Shown: in pieces, positions 19,413-28,023 of the stretch | Layout of the letters: the number at the start of each line of letters is the position of its first letter | How positions within the stretch are numbered: the stretch's first letter is position 1 | NCBI RefSeq assembly: GCF_006974105.1 | Contig: NZ_CP036282.1 | Location: 4,526,001-4,590,000 of the forward strand | Reading direction: 5' to 3' | Origin: Rhodoferax aquaticus | Lineage (GTDB): Bacteria; Pseudomonadota; Gammaproteobacteria; Burkholderiales; Burkholderiaceae_C | Length of the DNA: 64,000 nucleotides | Made by a program: the position numbers and the translations under genes | The notes under the pieces: model-generated | The model's input: the letters and a program-made list of their open reading frames with translations, nothing else | Database searches by the model: none | What the model was told of the DNA's origin: nothing

Positions 19413-20275
19413 GCAAAGCGCTCCACATCTATCGTCATGTCACAAGAAAAGGTTTCGCCGGGCTGCAGCACACGCACCCCCAACGACTCAGGGCTCACGC
19501 CCAGCTGCGCAGCCAAGGCCAGCGCGTTGTTCACGTGGCTCACCGGCTCAACGGCAATATTGTCCCGCTCAGGGTTGGTAAAGACCACCACATAGCCAAG
19601 GCCCGAGCGCACGGTGGTTCGCATCAAAGCATCGGTCAGCACCACCGTGCCGTCCCAGCCGTCGAAGCAATGGTCGACCGTGAGGGCTGCAAAGTCGGTA
19701 TCCAAGCCGGGGTGGGCGATGCGGTGGGTGGGGAGCTTGTCATCCCCCATTTCCCAGCGGCCTGTGGTGCCCATTTGCACCCGCATACCGGGGCGCTTGG
19801 CAAAGTAAGGGTGCCAGCCCAACCCCACGGGGGCGGGTGCGTGGGACTGGTTGGTCAAGCTCAAGCTCATCTCCAAACCCGTGGCGCTGAGTTTGAAGGC
19901 CTGCGAGGCATCCAAGTCAAACGGCCAAGCGGCGTCGGCTTTGTGCTCCAGCGACAAAAGCGCCAGCTGCGGGCCCGACTCCAGCACCTGCCAAGGCCGC
20001 TCCCAGCCAATGCCGTGGATGGTGTGCGGCTCGGGCGCAAAGTTCTTGACCAGCGGGTGGCCAGTGCCCGCCCACTGCAGCTGCCCGTAGCCCACGCGGT
20101 TAGAAAACGGCACCAATGGGAAACTGGCCGAATCCCGCACCGAATGCATGCTGGCGCCCGCCACCGAGCGCAAGACAGGGACCTCACCCCACCACAAGCC
20201 CGCGACCGATCCGCCTAAAGCAGGTTTGATTTCGCAACGCAGCGCGTCGCACTGCAGGGTGAGCAAGTCGGTCAT
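19409..20275 (-). CDS. Aldose 1-epimerase family protein
   Basis: A 288-residue galactose-mutarotase-like protein. FPLVPFSNRVGYGQLQWAG, HTIHGIGWERPWQVLE and PVGLGWHPYFAKRP supply the conserved histidines, and the late VEPVSHVNNALAL is typical of the family. It interconverts aldose anomers or, in the YeaD branch, hexose-6-phosphates. The start MTDLLTLQCDALRCEIKPA is chosen; the longer frame runs into the amtB terminator. First gene of a likely operon with SMP-30, glcE and glcF. Confidence 0.9.
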   Translation of the reverse strand: MTDLLTLQCDALRCEIKPALGGSVAGLWWGEVPVLRSVAGASMHSVRDSASFPLVPFSNRVGYGQLQWAGTGHPLVKNFAPEPHTIHGIGWERPWQVLESGPQLALLSLEHKADAAWPFDLDASQAFKLSATGLEMSLSLTNQSHAPAPVGLGWHPYFAKRPGMRVQMGTTGRWEMGDDKLPTHRIAHPGLDTDFAALTVDHCFDGWDGTVVLTDALMRTTVRSGLGYVVVFTNPERDNIAVEPVSHVNNALALAAQLGVSPESLGVRVLQPGETFSCDMTIDVERFA

Positions 20276-20332
20276 GGCGTGGGCCTCGGAGTGAGTGGGT
20301 GGGAGCGCATTGTGCACTGCGTGCGTGACCAT

Positions 20333-20366
20333 AAAAAAACCCGGCGAGAACCTAAGTTCTGCCGGG
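20333..20366 (-). terminator. Intrinsic terminator after amtB
   Basis: Read on the minus strand: CCCGGC-AGAAC...GTTCT-GCCGGG stem followed by a run of seven T. It ends the glnK-amtB transcript before the epimerase operon. Confidence 0.85.
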
Positions 20367-20427
20367 CCAAAGTCACAACACCACTTGTTGTTGGGGTAGC
20401 AAGCGCACCGTGGTGCGCTGCTGAAGA

Positions 20428-21975
20428 TTAACGGTTGTAAGCGGTCTCGCCGTGGGAAGAGATGTCCAGGCCTTCGCGCTCGTCTTCTTCGCTGACACGC
20501 AGACCGATGGTCTTGTCCACGATGAAGTAAGCCACGATAGACACCACGCCAGACCACAACACGGTCAAGCCTACCGCCTTGGCTTGCACCAAGACTTGGG
20601 CTGCGATGGAGTAATCCGCAGCAGTCACCATGGTGGCAGTCACCCAGTCAGCCACGTAGCCAGGGCCACCCAAGGATGGGCTATTAAACACGCCAGTCAG
20701 CAAAGCACCCAAGATGCCGCATACGCCATGCACGCCAAACACGTCCAAGGTGTCGTCTGCGCCCAGCATTTTCTTCAGGCCAGTCACGCCCCACAGGCCA
20801 GCAAAACCGGAGATCAGGCCGATGGCCAAAGCACCGCCGACGCCCACGTTGCCTGCGGCAGGCGTGATAGCCACCAAGCCAGCCACCGCACCAGAGGCCG
20901 CGCCCAACATAGAGGCTTTGCCCTTGAGCAATGCTTCACCCAAGCACCAGGTCAACACGGCTGCAGCGGTAGCACCAAAGGTGTTGATGAAGGCCAAGGC
21001 TGCAAAGCCGTTCGCTTCCAACGCAGAACCTGCGTTAAAGCCAAACCAGCCTACCCACAGCAAGGACGCACCCACCATGGTCAATGTCAGGCTGTGAGGA
21101 GCCATGGACTCTTTGCCGTAACCCACGCGCTTGCCGATGAAGTAGGCACCGACCAAGCCAGCCACCGCTGCGTTGATGTGCACCACGGTGCCGCCGGCGA
21201 AGTCCAGAGCGCCCCACTGCCAGATCAAACCAGCTTTGCCAGTCATAGCGTCCACCACTTCTTTGCCGGTGTAAGCGTCAGGTCCCATCCAGAACCAGAC
21301 CATGTGGGCCATAGGAGCGTAGGAGAACGTGAACCACAAAACCATGAAAGCCAGTACCGCAGAGAACTTGATGCGCTCGGCGAACGAGCCCACGATCAGC
21401 GCACAGGTGATACCCGCAAAAGTCGCTTGAAAGGCGGCAAACACGATTTCAGGAATCACCACACCCTTGGAGAAGGTGGCTGCATTGGCAAACGTGCCGG
21501 CTGCGTTGTCCCAAATGCCTTTCATGAACAAGCGGTCTAGCCCACCAATGAAGGCATTGCCCTCGGTAAACGCCAAGCTGTAGCCGTAGATGAACCACAG
21601 CACCACGATCATGGAGAAGGTGACCATGACCTGCATGAGCACCGACAGCATGTTCTTGCTGCGGACCAAGCCGCCGTAGAACAAAGCCAGACCAGGCACG
21701 GTCATCAAAATCACCAAGATGGTGGACACCATCATCCACGCCGTGTCGCCTTTGTTGGGCACCAGGGCAGGGGCTGCAGGCGCGGCTTCTGCGGCAGCGG
21801 GCGCAGCAGCGGGGGCTGCGGCATCTGCTGGTTTCGCTTCTGGAGCAGGAGCCGCCATTGCTGCGGGAGCCGCAGCTTCGGTGGCGGCAGGGGCAGCGGC
21901 GGTTTGGGCATGGACCCAAGTGGCAGCACCCAGCAGGCTTAAGCCCAGTGTGAGGGAGAGGAGAAGTTTTTTCAT
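20428..21975 (-). CDS. amtB: Ammonium transporter AmtB with cleavable signal and Ala/Pro-rich linker
   Basis: A 515-residue ammonium channel. After a signal peptide (MKKLLLSLTLGLSLLGAATW ... HAQ) comes a ~60-residue linker of almost only A, P and E, then eleven membrane helices. Family signatures: LFYGGLVRSKNMLSVLMQ, FAGGTVVHINAAVAGLVGA with the pore histidine, and DDTLDVFGVHGVCGILGALLTGVF with the second pore histidine. The linker is longer than in E. coli AmtB. It follows glnK by 19 bp; PII (GlnK) gates the channel, so the operon is a nitrogen-sensing unit. Confidence 0.97.
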   Translation of the reverse strand: MKKLLLSLTLGLSLLGAATWVHAQTAAAPAATEAAAPAAMAAPAPEAKPADAAAPAAAPAAAEAAPAAPALVPNKGDTAWMMVSTILVILMTVPGLALFYGGLVRSKNMLSVLMQVMVTFSMIVVLWFIYGYSLAFTEGNAFIGGLDRLFMKGIWDNAAGTFANAATFSKGVVIPEIVFAAFQATFAGITCALIVGSFAERIKFSAVLAFMVLWFTFSYAPMAHMVWFWMGPDAYTGKEVVDAMTGKAGLIWQWGALDFAGGTVVHINAAVAGLVGAYFIGKRVGYGKESMAPHSLTLTMVGASLLWVGWFGFNAGSALEANGFAALAFINTFGATAAAVLTWCLGEALLKGKASMLGAASGAVAGLVAITPAAGNVGVGGALAIGLISGFAGLWGVTGLKKMLGADDTLDVFGVHGVCGILGALLTGVFNSPSLGGPGYVADWVTATMVTAADYSIAAQVLVQAKAVGLTVLWSGVVSIVAYFIVDKTIGLRVSEEDEREGLDISSHGETAYNR

Positions 21976-21994
21976 GGAAGTACTCTCTTGCGGT

Positions 21995-22342
<348 letters not shown>

Positions 22343-22420
22343 TCAGCTTGATTACGTTGGTTTTGCAGGTGCCGGGGCTGGCTTTCCTGTTTCTCCTGAA
22401 TGCGGGAGATACACCCATAA

Positions 22421-22437
22421 AGCATGCTCCGTGCCAA
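22421..22437 (-). promoter_or_regulatory. Sigma-54 (-24/-12) promoter of glnK-amtB
   Basis: Minus-strand TGGCACGGAGCATGCTT: the GG and GC dinucleotides are separated by exactly ten bases as sigma-54 requires, about 88 bp before the glnK ATG. This matches nitrogen-limitation control. Confidence 0.75.
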
Positions 22438-22518
22438 CCTTGTAGGCCAGATGGATGACAGGCTTGTGAACCTAAAACCCGGTGACTGCGTTAAGATAAC
22501 TGTATGAATAACCAGTTC

Positions 22519-22533
22519 GCACCATAACAGTGC
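22519..22533. promoter_or_regulatory. Candidate NtrC binding site
   Basis: GCACCATAACAGTGC fits the TGCACY-N5-RGTGCA dyad with one mismatch in each outer base. It lies about 85-100 bp upstream of the sigma-54 element, the usual enhancer range, and upstream of divergent comM. Confidence 0.5.
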
Positions 22534-22584
22534 TACGCCGCGCGGTGCACAAGACACAGGCGCACCAAGTTGGGAGAACCGGAA

Positions 22585-23548
22585 ATGAGCTTATCTTTGG
22601 TGCGTAGTCGCGCATTGCTGGGGCTTGAAGCCACAGAAGTGACCGTTGAGGTGCATTTGGCCAATGGTTTGCCCAGCTTTACCTTGGTGGGTTTGGCCGA
22701 TGTCGAGGTGAAAGAAGCCCGTGAGCGCGTGCGCTGCGCCATTCAGAACTCGGGGCTGGAGTTTCCGAACAACAAGCGCATCACCGTCAACCTAGCGCCC
22801 GCCGACCTGCCCAAAGACTCGGGGCGGCTGGACCTGCCCATTGCCTTGGGTATTTTGGCGGCCAGCGGCGCCATAGAAGGCCACCGTTTGGCGGACTACG
22901 AGTTTGCAGGCGAGTTGTCGCTGTCCGGTGCTTTGCGCCCCATTCGTGGCGCACTGGCGATGGCCTTGGCTTTGCACCAAGGCAAGGTGGAAAGCAAGCT
23001 GGTACTCCCGCCCGAGAGTGCCCAAGAAGCAGCCTTGGTGCCGGGCGCGCAGGTTTACAGTGCCAAGCACCTGCTCGATGTAGTGCGCCATTTCAGCCCA
23101 GCGCCTGCTACTGTGGGCGAGCCCGGTGACCCAGCGCCTTCCGCAATTGCAGGCGATGTGCTCACCCCAGAAACGCTAGAAGACGAGGGCTGGTGTCGGG
23201 TGCTGGCCACTCCGGTAGTGCGCAAATCCCCGATCGCCGACATGGCCGACGTCAAAGGCCAGGCAGGCGCCAAGCGCGCCTTAGAAATTGCAGCGGCAGG
23301 CGGCCATAGCGTGCTGCTCATGGGGCCACCGGGGTCTGGCAAATCCATGCTGGCGCAACGTTTTGCGGGTTTGCTCCCGGAGATGAGCACCGACGAGGCG
23401 CTGGAAAGTGCGGCCATTGGCAGCTTGAGCGGGAGGTTCTCTATTGAAACTTGGGGGCAACGGCCCACGTGTGCACCACACCACTCCGCCAGCGCCGTGG
23501 CTCTAGTAGGTGGAGGCTCACCGCCCAGACCCGGTGAAATCTCGCTGG
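22585..23548 (+). pseudogene. comM: comM (YifB, Mg-chelatase-like AAA+ ATPase), 5' part, interrupted by a transposon
   Basis: The first ~321 codons of ComM: MSLSLVRSRALLGLEATEV, GLPSFTLVGLADVEVKEARE, then the AAA+ Walker A GPPGSGKSMLAQRFAGLLPE. The frame is intact up to PRPGEISL, where the transposon begins, after which it reads into the element and stops about 110 bases later. The 3' part resumes at 53787 in the matching frame; joined, they give ~529 residues, a normal ComM. ComM is a hexameric helicase promoting branch migration during natural transformation. The break falls between Walker A and Walker B, so function must be lost unless the element excises. Start chosen at the ATG behind GGGAGAA. 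Confidence 0.95.
23545..23548. repeat. Target-site duplication CTGG (other copy 53783-53786)
   Basis: CTGG flanks the element on both sides and occurs once in the reconstructed comM (CTCGCTGGCCCACC). Tn7-like elements normally duplicate 5 bp; here the fifth base differs (GCTGG versus ACTGG), from a later mutation or a boundary off by one. Confidence 0.7.
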
Positions 23549-23841
23549 TGGTTACGAACAATAAAGTCCTGGCCTGTGACAATAAGTTCTGTTCTGGTGC
23601 TTTTGAGACAAATAGTTCTGTCCCCAAGCCACCAAAAGCGGGCAAATGCGCTGACAAATAGTTCTGTCCTCCGTCTGACGCATCGGACTGCCCCCTAAAT
23701 CCAGCAACCTACGCCCGCAAGCAGCCTTTTCCGCCTTGCGTTTCAAAAACTCGGTTTTGGGCATCAATGCCGGCGTTTTGGCGGTCTTCTGACAATAAGT
23801 TCTGCCCTAAAAACGTGAGTGACATTAAAGCTCTGTCCTAG
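23549..23841. repeat. Left-end TnsB-binding repeats
   Basis: Six copies of a ~20-bp motif in the same orientation: 23549-23572 (terminal), 23577-23595, 23605-23625, 23652-23672, 23790-23810 and 23820-23841. The consensus is TGACAAWARTTCTGTCC. The first four are tightly packed and the last two spaced. The array ends ~125 bp before the first cargo gene; no gene is seen in 23549-23965. Confidence 0.85.
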
Positions 23842-23965
23842 AAACTTGAGCGCCTTTGAGGGCTGCGGTATTTGTGTGAGTAACGCGGTTTTCCACGGGC
23901 TTCGCGTCTGTACCACTGCATCGACCTATACCTATTAGGCAATTACGCCCTAAAAGGAAAAACAA

Positions 23966-24268
23966 ATGTCTGAAACGAGAAAGAAGGATGAAGACCTCCA
24001 GGTTGGCGGCCCGGGGGGTGGCGAGTTCACTGGCTCAGTGAACGCGGAAATTGGTGACCTGAGAAAACTTAGCGAACTGCAAGGCGATAAGTACACCTTT
24101 GTTCAGTCTGTTGAAGACATTGAGCAGGTCACCAAGATTGTTGGTGCGGCTGACCCGGCAGTGACGGGTGCCGTGGTTCAAGCTGAAAACGGGGAGTTTT
24201 TGGAGATATGGCTCTCTGAGTCATCTCGACCATTTGAACTGGCAGCTGACTACACCCGGGTTCGCTGA
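23966..24268 (+). CDS. Small acidic protein of unknown function
   Basis: 100 residues, MSETRKKDEDLQVGGPGGGE at the start, with a good ribosome binding site (AAGGA) upstream. Not recognised. No signal peptide, no membrane segment and no cysteines; overall acidic. The N-terminus is probably disordered, followed by a compact domain (YTFVQSVEDIEQVTKIVG ... NGEFLEIWLSES). First cargo gene inside the left end, monocistronic, followed by its own terminator. Confidence 0.6.
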   Translation: MSETRKKDEDLQVGGPGGGEFTGSVNAEIGDLRKLSELQGDKYTFVQSVEDIEQVTKIVGAADPAVTGAVVQAENGEFLEIWLSESSRPFELAADYTRVR

Positions 24269-24285
24269 GGTTTTAACAACTTGAA

Positions 24286-24320
24286 GCCCGCGCACGACCA
24301 ATGTCGAGCGCGGGCTTTTT
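24286..24320 (+). terminator. Intrinsic terminator
   Basis: GCCCGCGC stem, 14-base loop, GCGCGGGC and TTTTT, directly after the first cargo gene. Confidence 0.9.
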
Positions 24321-24351
24321 CTTGGCTCCATCCCGAACTCATGCTGGTTTT
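24311..24351. repeat. Direct repeat behind terminator (second copy 24831-24871)
   Basis: The run GGCTTTTTC(T/C)TGGCTCCATCC and the following GAACTCA(T/G)GCTGGTTTT occur after both small-gene terminators with two or three differences, 520 bp apart. This suggests the two small-gene units were duplicated or assembled by recombination at these tails. Confidence 0.75.
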
Positions 24352-24416
24352 TGCGTCGTATGTACCTCTATACGGTTCTAGGCACATCAACGGGTTACAC
24401 CCAGAAAGGAAACACC

Positions 24417-24800
24417 ATGCCGAAAACCGTGAAATCTAACTCCCATGAGGACCAGTTGAGGCTCTACTCGGTCACGCTGCCCTGGCACCCCCGCGACCCC
24501 GAGTACGGTACGTACGAAAGTACGGCCTGGGCAACTGGTCCTGACGAGGCTAAGGCATTGGTTGCGCAGGAAATGGCTGAGAAATCCTATTCCGGTTGCG
24601 AAACGGATGCTGAGCGCAAGGCATGGGCTGAAGACCTGGTTTTCAACACATCCAGCCAGAGCTACGTTGCGCCTGTGACTGACCAGCTGCAGGCCTCGCT
24701 GCAAGAGCTCATGGCCGGCCCCGAGGGCAACCTCGACTCGCAGGCAAAGGAAGACTACGAGGCCATCCTTCGCTTGCTCAGCAAGCACGTGAAGCTCTAA
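24417..24800 (+). CDS. Small protein of unknown function
   Basis: 127 residues, starting MPKTVKSNSHEDQLRLYSVT behind AGAAAGGA; the upstream in-frame start lacks a ribosome binding site. The N-terminal region reads like a small beta-rich domain (LRLYSVTLPWHPRDPEYGTYE), the rest is helical and acidic (AEKSYSGCETDAERKAWAED). No export or membrane signal. Not recognised. Organised like the preceding small gene, with its own terminator. Confidence 0.6.
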   Translation: MPKTVKSNSHEDQLRLYSVTLPWHPRDPEYGTYESTAWATGPDEAKALVAQEMAEKSYSGCETDAERKAWAEDLVFNTSSQSYVAPVTDQLQASLQELMAGPEGNLDSQAKEDYEAILRLLSKHVKL

Positions 24801-24816
24801 CCAGCGACACCCTTCA

Positions 24817-24840
24817 GCCCCGCATCCTGCGGGGCTTTTT
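24817..24840 (+). terminator. Intrinsic terminator
   Basis: GCCCCGC-ATCCT-GCGGGGC followed by TTTTT, 16 bp after the stop codon of the preceding small gene. Confidence 0.92.
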
Positions 24841-24992
24841 CCTGGCTCCATCCCGAACTCAGGCTGGTTTTGGAGCCACGATTCTCAAGCTCTGGAGTCT
24901 CTACGCCACCTCGACCAATCGCACAAGCACCAGTCTTTTGGGCAAAAGACCTGGAAAGCCCAAAATCCTACAAAAAGTTACTCCAAAAACTA

Positions 24993-25007
24993 GACTAAAG
25001 ATTAGTC
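24993..25007. promoter_or_regulatory. Palindromic operator candidate
   Basis: Perfect inverted repeat GACTAA-AGA-TTAGTC ending 19 bp before the ATG of the HTH gene at 25027. The position suits autoregulation by that HTH protein. Confidence 0.6.
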
Positions 25008-25026
25008 ATCTGTTATTGTCCTTCAC

Positions 25027-25293
25027 ATGAACAGCCAGCAAATACAAAAGCTCCGCACGGACTTGGGCCTTTCTCAGCCTGAATTCGCGCAGCTCTTTGG
25101 CGCTCATTCCATGACCGTCAGCAGATGGGAGCGTGATAAAGCTACGCCGACCCCCTACCAGCTCGCACTCATGCATCAGTTCCGCCAAACTGCCGACGTC
25201 AAAAAAGCTCAGGCCGAGGAAACCGTCAAGAACCTGCTGGTCGGTGCCGGGGTTGTTGCGGCACTTATCTGGTTGCTAGGAGCCAAGAAATGA
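25027..25293 (+). CDS. HTH transcriptional regulator with C-terminal membrane anchor
   Basis: 88 residues. The N-terminal two thirds form an XRE-type helix-turn-helix: LRTDLGLSQPEFAQLFGAHS then MTVSRWERDKATPTPYQLAL. After a charged linker (KKAQAEETVKN) comes a hydrophobic segment (LLVGAGVVAALIWLLG) ending in AKK, which looks like a tail anchor; a membrane-tethered HTH this small is unusual. It overlaps the next gene by 4 bp (ATGA), so the two are coupled, and a palindrome lies just upstream. Likely a membrane-associated repressor or antitoxin-like partner (inference). Confidence 0.75.
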   Translation: MNSQQIQKLRTDLGLSQPEFAQLFGAHSMTVSRWERDKATPTPYQLALMHQFRQTADVKKAQAEETVKNLLVGAGVVAALIWLLGAKK

Positions 25294-25682
25294 ACCCTTC
25301 TTTTTTTCCCCTGACCATCCACACCGCCGCCGTCATTTCGCGGGACAAGCTAAACGGTGGCGGCAGACACTTCGGCGTGCACTTTCCAGGTGGAGAGGTC
25401 GTGGACTTCCATCCCGCCGGCGTCCGATACACAACAATCCAGGGATTCTTGGAGGGCCGGGCGTGCAAGGTTGAACGGCTCATCCCCGCGGAAGAAGTCA
25501 GGCAGGCGCACTGGCGCGCTAGAACTGCTCCAGGGCAGGTCCGGCCCTACCACTTACTCGATTTCAACTGTGAGCACTTCGCTAACTTCATCGCGGGTGC
25601 GGCCAGACCGGAAAGCGCACAAATCACAGGCCTCGCGGTCCTAGGTCTCGTTGGACTCGTTTGTGCCCTGTTCAGCAGCTAG
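25290..25682 (+). CDS. LRAT-like (NlpC/P60-type) protein with C-terminal membrane anchor
   Basis: 130 residues. An LRAT-family fold is suggested by the conserved HFGVHFPGGEVVDFHP histidine segment and by YHLLDFNCEHFANFIAG, where the catalytic cysteine lies in NCEHF. In the family this triad catalyses acyl transfer or thiol hydrolysis. The C-terminus (ITGLAVLGLVGLVCALFSS) is a membrane helix, as in phospholipase/acyltransferase LRAT proteins such as the HRASLS group. Coupled to the HTH-membrane gene by an ATGA overlap. A membrane-lipid-acting toxin or effector is an attractive but unproven reading. Confidence 0.7.
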   Translation: MNPSFFPLTIHTAAVISRDKLNGGGRHFGVHFPGGEVVDFHPAGVRYTTIQGFLEGRACKVERLIPAEEVRQAHWRARTAPGQVRPYHLLDFNCEHFANFIAGAARPESAQITGLAVLGLVGLVCALFSS

Positions 25683-25752
25683 ATTGAGGTCGATGTGCGA
25701 GGGGCCATCGCATCTTGAATGACGGGCGGATGCCTTGGATACCAAAGCATGG

Positions 25753-26307
25753 ATGGATGTCTTGGTTATGAGATGGCACCTCGCTCTGTTATTCATTTTC
25801 GCGTTTGGTTGGGTCTCTCCGTCAGCGTTCGGCAGCGATTACAAGCACGAAATATGGACTACGACCTGCGACCAAACTAAGGGCTTCCACGACGGCGACA
25901 CCCTGACATGTGTCAGCAACTCCGAGCGAGGTACGTTTGTCGTCAGATTCGCAGGCCTTGATGCGCCGGAAACCGGACAGGCTCACTGGCGAGTTGCTCG
26001 AGACAAGTTGCGCGAGATTGCGGCACCAGGAACGGTCGCTGAGTGCTACAAGACCGACCAATACGGACGGCAGGTTTGCCGACTAAGGTCCCCTCGGGGC
26101 AACGACCTCGCTGAAACGATGATTCGCGAAGGCATGGCCTGGCATGCGGTTAGGTTTGTAAGCGAACAGACGCCCGATGAGAGAGCGCTCTACGCCCACC
26201 TCGAAGGCGAGGCAAGGGCAACACAGAGAGGACTCTGGGCCCATCCCGACCCAATGCCGCCTAGCGAGTGTCGGCAACTTCGAAAGAAACACCAGAAGTG
26301 TCGTTAG
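25753..26307 (+). CDS. Secreted thermonuclease (SNase)-like protein
   Basis: About 184 residues with an N-terminal signal peptide (MRWHLALLFIFAFGWVSPSA). The SNase fold is visible: HDGDTLTCVS, VVRFAGLDAPETGQAHW (catalytic Arg and Asp region), TVAECYKTDQYGRQVCRL, ETMIREGMAWHAV and ARATQRGLWAHPDP. It should hydrolyse DNA/RNA outside the cytoplasm. Two extra Cys pairs may form disulfides. The start is uncertain: Met codons at 25753 and 25768 and a TTG at 25735 are in frame, none with a strong ribosome binding site. Nothing obvious links it to its neighbours. Confidence 0.8.
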   Translation: MDVLVMRWHLALLFIFAFGWVSPSAFGSDYKHEIWTTTCDQTKGFHDGDTLTCVSNSERGTFVVRFAGLDAPETGQAHWRVARDKLREIAAPGTVAECYKTDQYGRQVCRLRSPRGNDLAETMIREGMAWHAVRFVSEQTPDERALYAHLEGEARATQRGLWAHPDPMPPSECRQLRKKHQKCR

Positions 26308-26409
26308 CGGTTCGTCAGCGCAATGCCTGTATCCAGCCCTGCTTGATTTGACGGTTCGCAGCAATACATCGGACGTCTCGTCTATTTCCCTCCCTAGAAT
26401 CAGTGACAT

Positions 26410-28023
26410 ATGGCAAATCAACTGACTCTCGACACCCTCGAATCATGGCTCTGGGAATCCGCCAACATCCTGCGTGGCTCTATTGACTCATCGGACTTCA
26501 AGAACTACATCTTTGGCTTGCTGTTCCTCAAGCGCTTCAACGACGTGTTCGAGGAGCGCGTCGTTCAGTTGATGAAGGATGAAGGCCTGAGCGCTGCTGC
26601 AGCTGAAGAAGAGGTCGAGGACAAGTGGGGGCACTTCCCAAACACGGCACGGTGGCCTGAACTCATTACCCGAACCGAGAACATCGGCGAGGCTCTAGAC
26701 AAGGCATTCGCGACCATCGAAGCGAACAACACCGAGCTACAGCACGTTTTGACCGCCGCCCAGTACGGTGACAAGCGCGTGCTGTCGGATGCCACCCTGC
26801 AGCGTCTGCTACGCCACTTCAATCAATACAAGCTGGGCAATGCCGACCTCTACAAGGCAGACATGCTGGGCGACGCCTATGAGTACCTGATTAAGCAGTT
26901 CGCTGACGACGCCGGCAAGAAGGGCGGCGAGTTCTATACGCCCAAGGCCGTTGTGCAACTGGTGGTGGAACTCATCGACCCGCAGCCCGGCCACAGCGTG
27001 TACGACCCGACCTGTGGCAGCGGCGGTATGCTGGTGGAAAGTGCCCACCACGTCGCCACTCTACCTGGCGGCACTCTGCTCGGCGACAAGCCCAATGTGC
27101 TGCTCTTCGGGCAGGAGAAGAACCTCGGTACATGGGCCATCGCCAAGCTGAATCTCTACCTGCACAACATGCGGGCCGAGATTGAGCGCGGCGACACCTT
27201 GGTCGAACCCAAGCACCTTGATGGCGACTACCTGAGGACCTTTGACCGGGTCATCGCCAACCCGCCGTTTTCGGCCAAGCAATGGTGGTCCCCACTGGAA
27301 CTGGCCAACGAGGCGGAACAAGAGGGCGACAAGAAACCCAAAGCACCAAACTATAAGCAGGTCAGCGACCCCTACGGCCGCTTTGTCTACGGTATCCCAC
27401 CTCGTGGCTATGCCGACCTCGCCTTCGCCCAGCACATGCTAGCCAGCCTCAAGGCAGACGGCCGCATGGGCATCATCCTGCCGCACGGGGTGCTGTTCCG
27501 CAGCGGCGAGGAAGGCAAGATTCGCGAGGGTCTGCTGTTCGGCACCGACGCCGCCAGCGGCAATCAACCCGGCGACCTCATCGAGGCCGTCATTGGTCTG
27601 CCCTCCGCCCTGTTCTACAACACTGGCATTCCGGCCTGCGTGCTCGTCCTGAACAAGCGCAAGCCCGCTGCGCTCAAGGGCAAGGTCATCATCATCGACG
27701 CCAGCAGCGACTACCTTGAAGGCAAGGCCCAGAACAGTCTGCGTCCGGAGGACATCGCCCACATCGCCAGCACGCACAAAGCAGCGTTTGAGCACCAGTC
27801 CGAGGTGGAGAACTACTGCCGCGTGGTGACGCTGGACGAAATCCGCAGCAACGACGGCAACCTCAATATTGCCCGGTACATCGACAACGGCGAGACCGAA
27901 GAGCCCGTCGATGTGGCAGCCACCTTGTCGCAACTGGCGACGCTGGCTGAGGTAGAAGCGCAGATTGATGCGCGCCTGAATGGTTATCTGGCCGAGTTGG
28001 GGCTGCTGGAGACCGGGGCATGA
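26410..28023 (+). CDS. hsdM: Type I restriction-modification methyltransferase subunit HsdM
   Basis: A 537-residue N6-adenine methyltransferase. The N-terminal helical HsdM_N domain ([20 protein letters not shown]) is followed by the SAM motif [13 protein letters not shown] and the catalytic NPPFSAKQW. It works with HsdS to methylate the recognition site and with HsdR to cut unmodified DNA. Full length. First gene of a five-gene operon: hsdM, hsdS (ATGA overlap), a LOTUS-like gene, hsdR (ATGA overlap), and a YgjP-like gene. Confidence 0.97.
   Translation: MANQLTLDTLESWLWESANILRGSIDSSDFKNYIFGLLFLKRFNDVFEERVVQLMKDEGLSAAAAEEEVEDKWGHFPNTARWPELITRTENIGEALDKAFATIEANNTELQHVLTAAQYGDKRVLSDATLQRLLRHFNQYKLGNADLYKADMLGDAYEYLIKQFADDAGKKGGEFYTPKAVVQLVVELIDPQPGHSVYDPTCGSGGMLVESAHHVATLPGGTLLGDKPNVLLFGQEKNLGTWAIAKLNLYLHNMRAEIERGDTLVEPKHLDGDYLRTFDRVIANPPFSAKQWWSPLELANEAEQEGDKKPKAPNYKQVSDPYGRFVYGIPPRGYADLAFAQHMLASLKADGRMGIILPHGVLFRSGEEGKIREGLLFGTDAASGNQPGDLIEAVIGLPSALFYNTGIPACVLVLNKRKPAALKGKVIIIDASSDYLEGKAQNSLRPEDIAHIASTHKAAFEHQSEVENYCRVVTLDEIRSNDGNLNIARYIDNGETEEPVDVAATLSQLATLAEVEAQIDARLNGYLAELGLLETGA

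Noticed and set aside
22540..22567. GGTGC...GCACC dyad as a second NtrC site
   Set aside because: Half-sites face the wrong way and the spacing (13) does not fit; coincidence with the comM leader.
23436..23661. Possible frameshift as the cause of the broken comM
   Set aside because: The reading frame is intact up to 23548 and resumes at 53787; transposon ends and the CTGG duplication explain the break fully.
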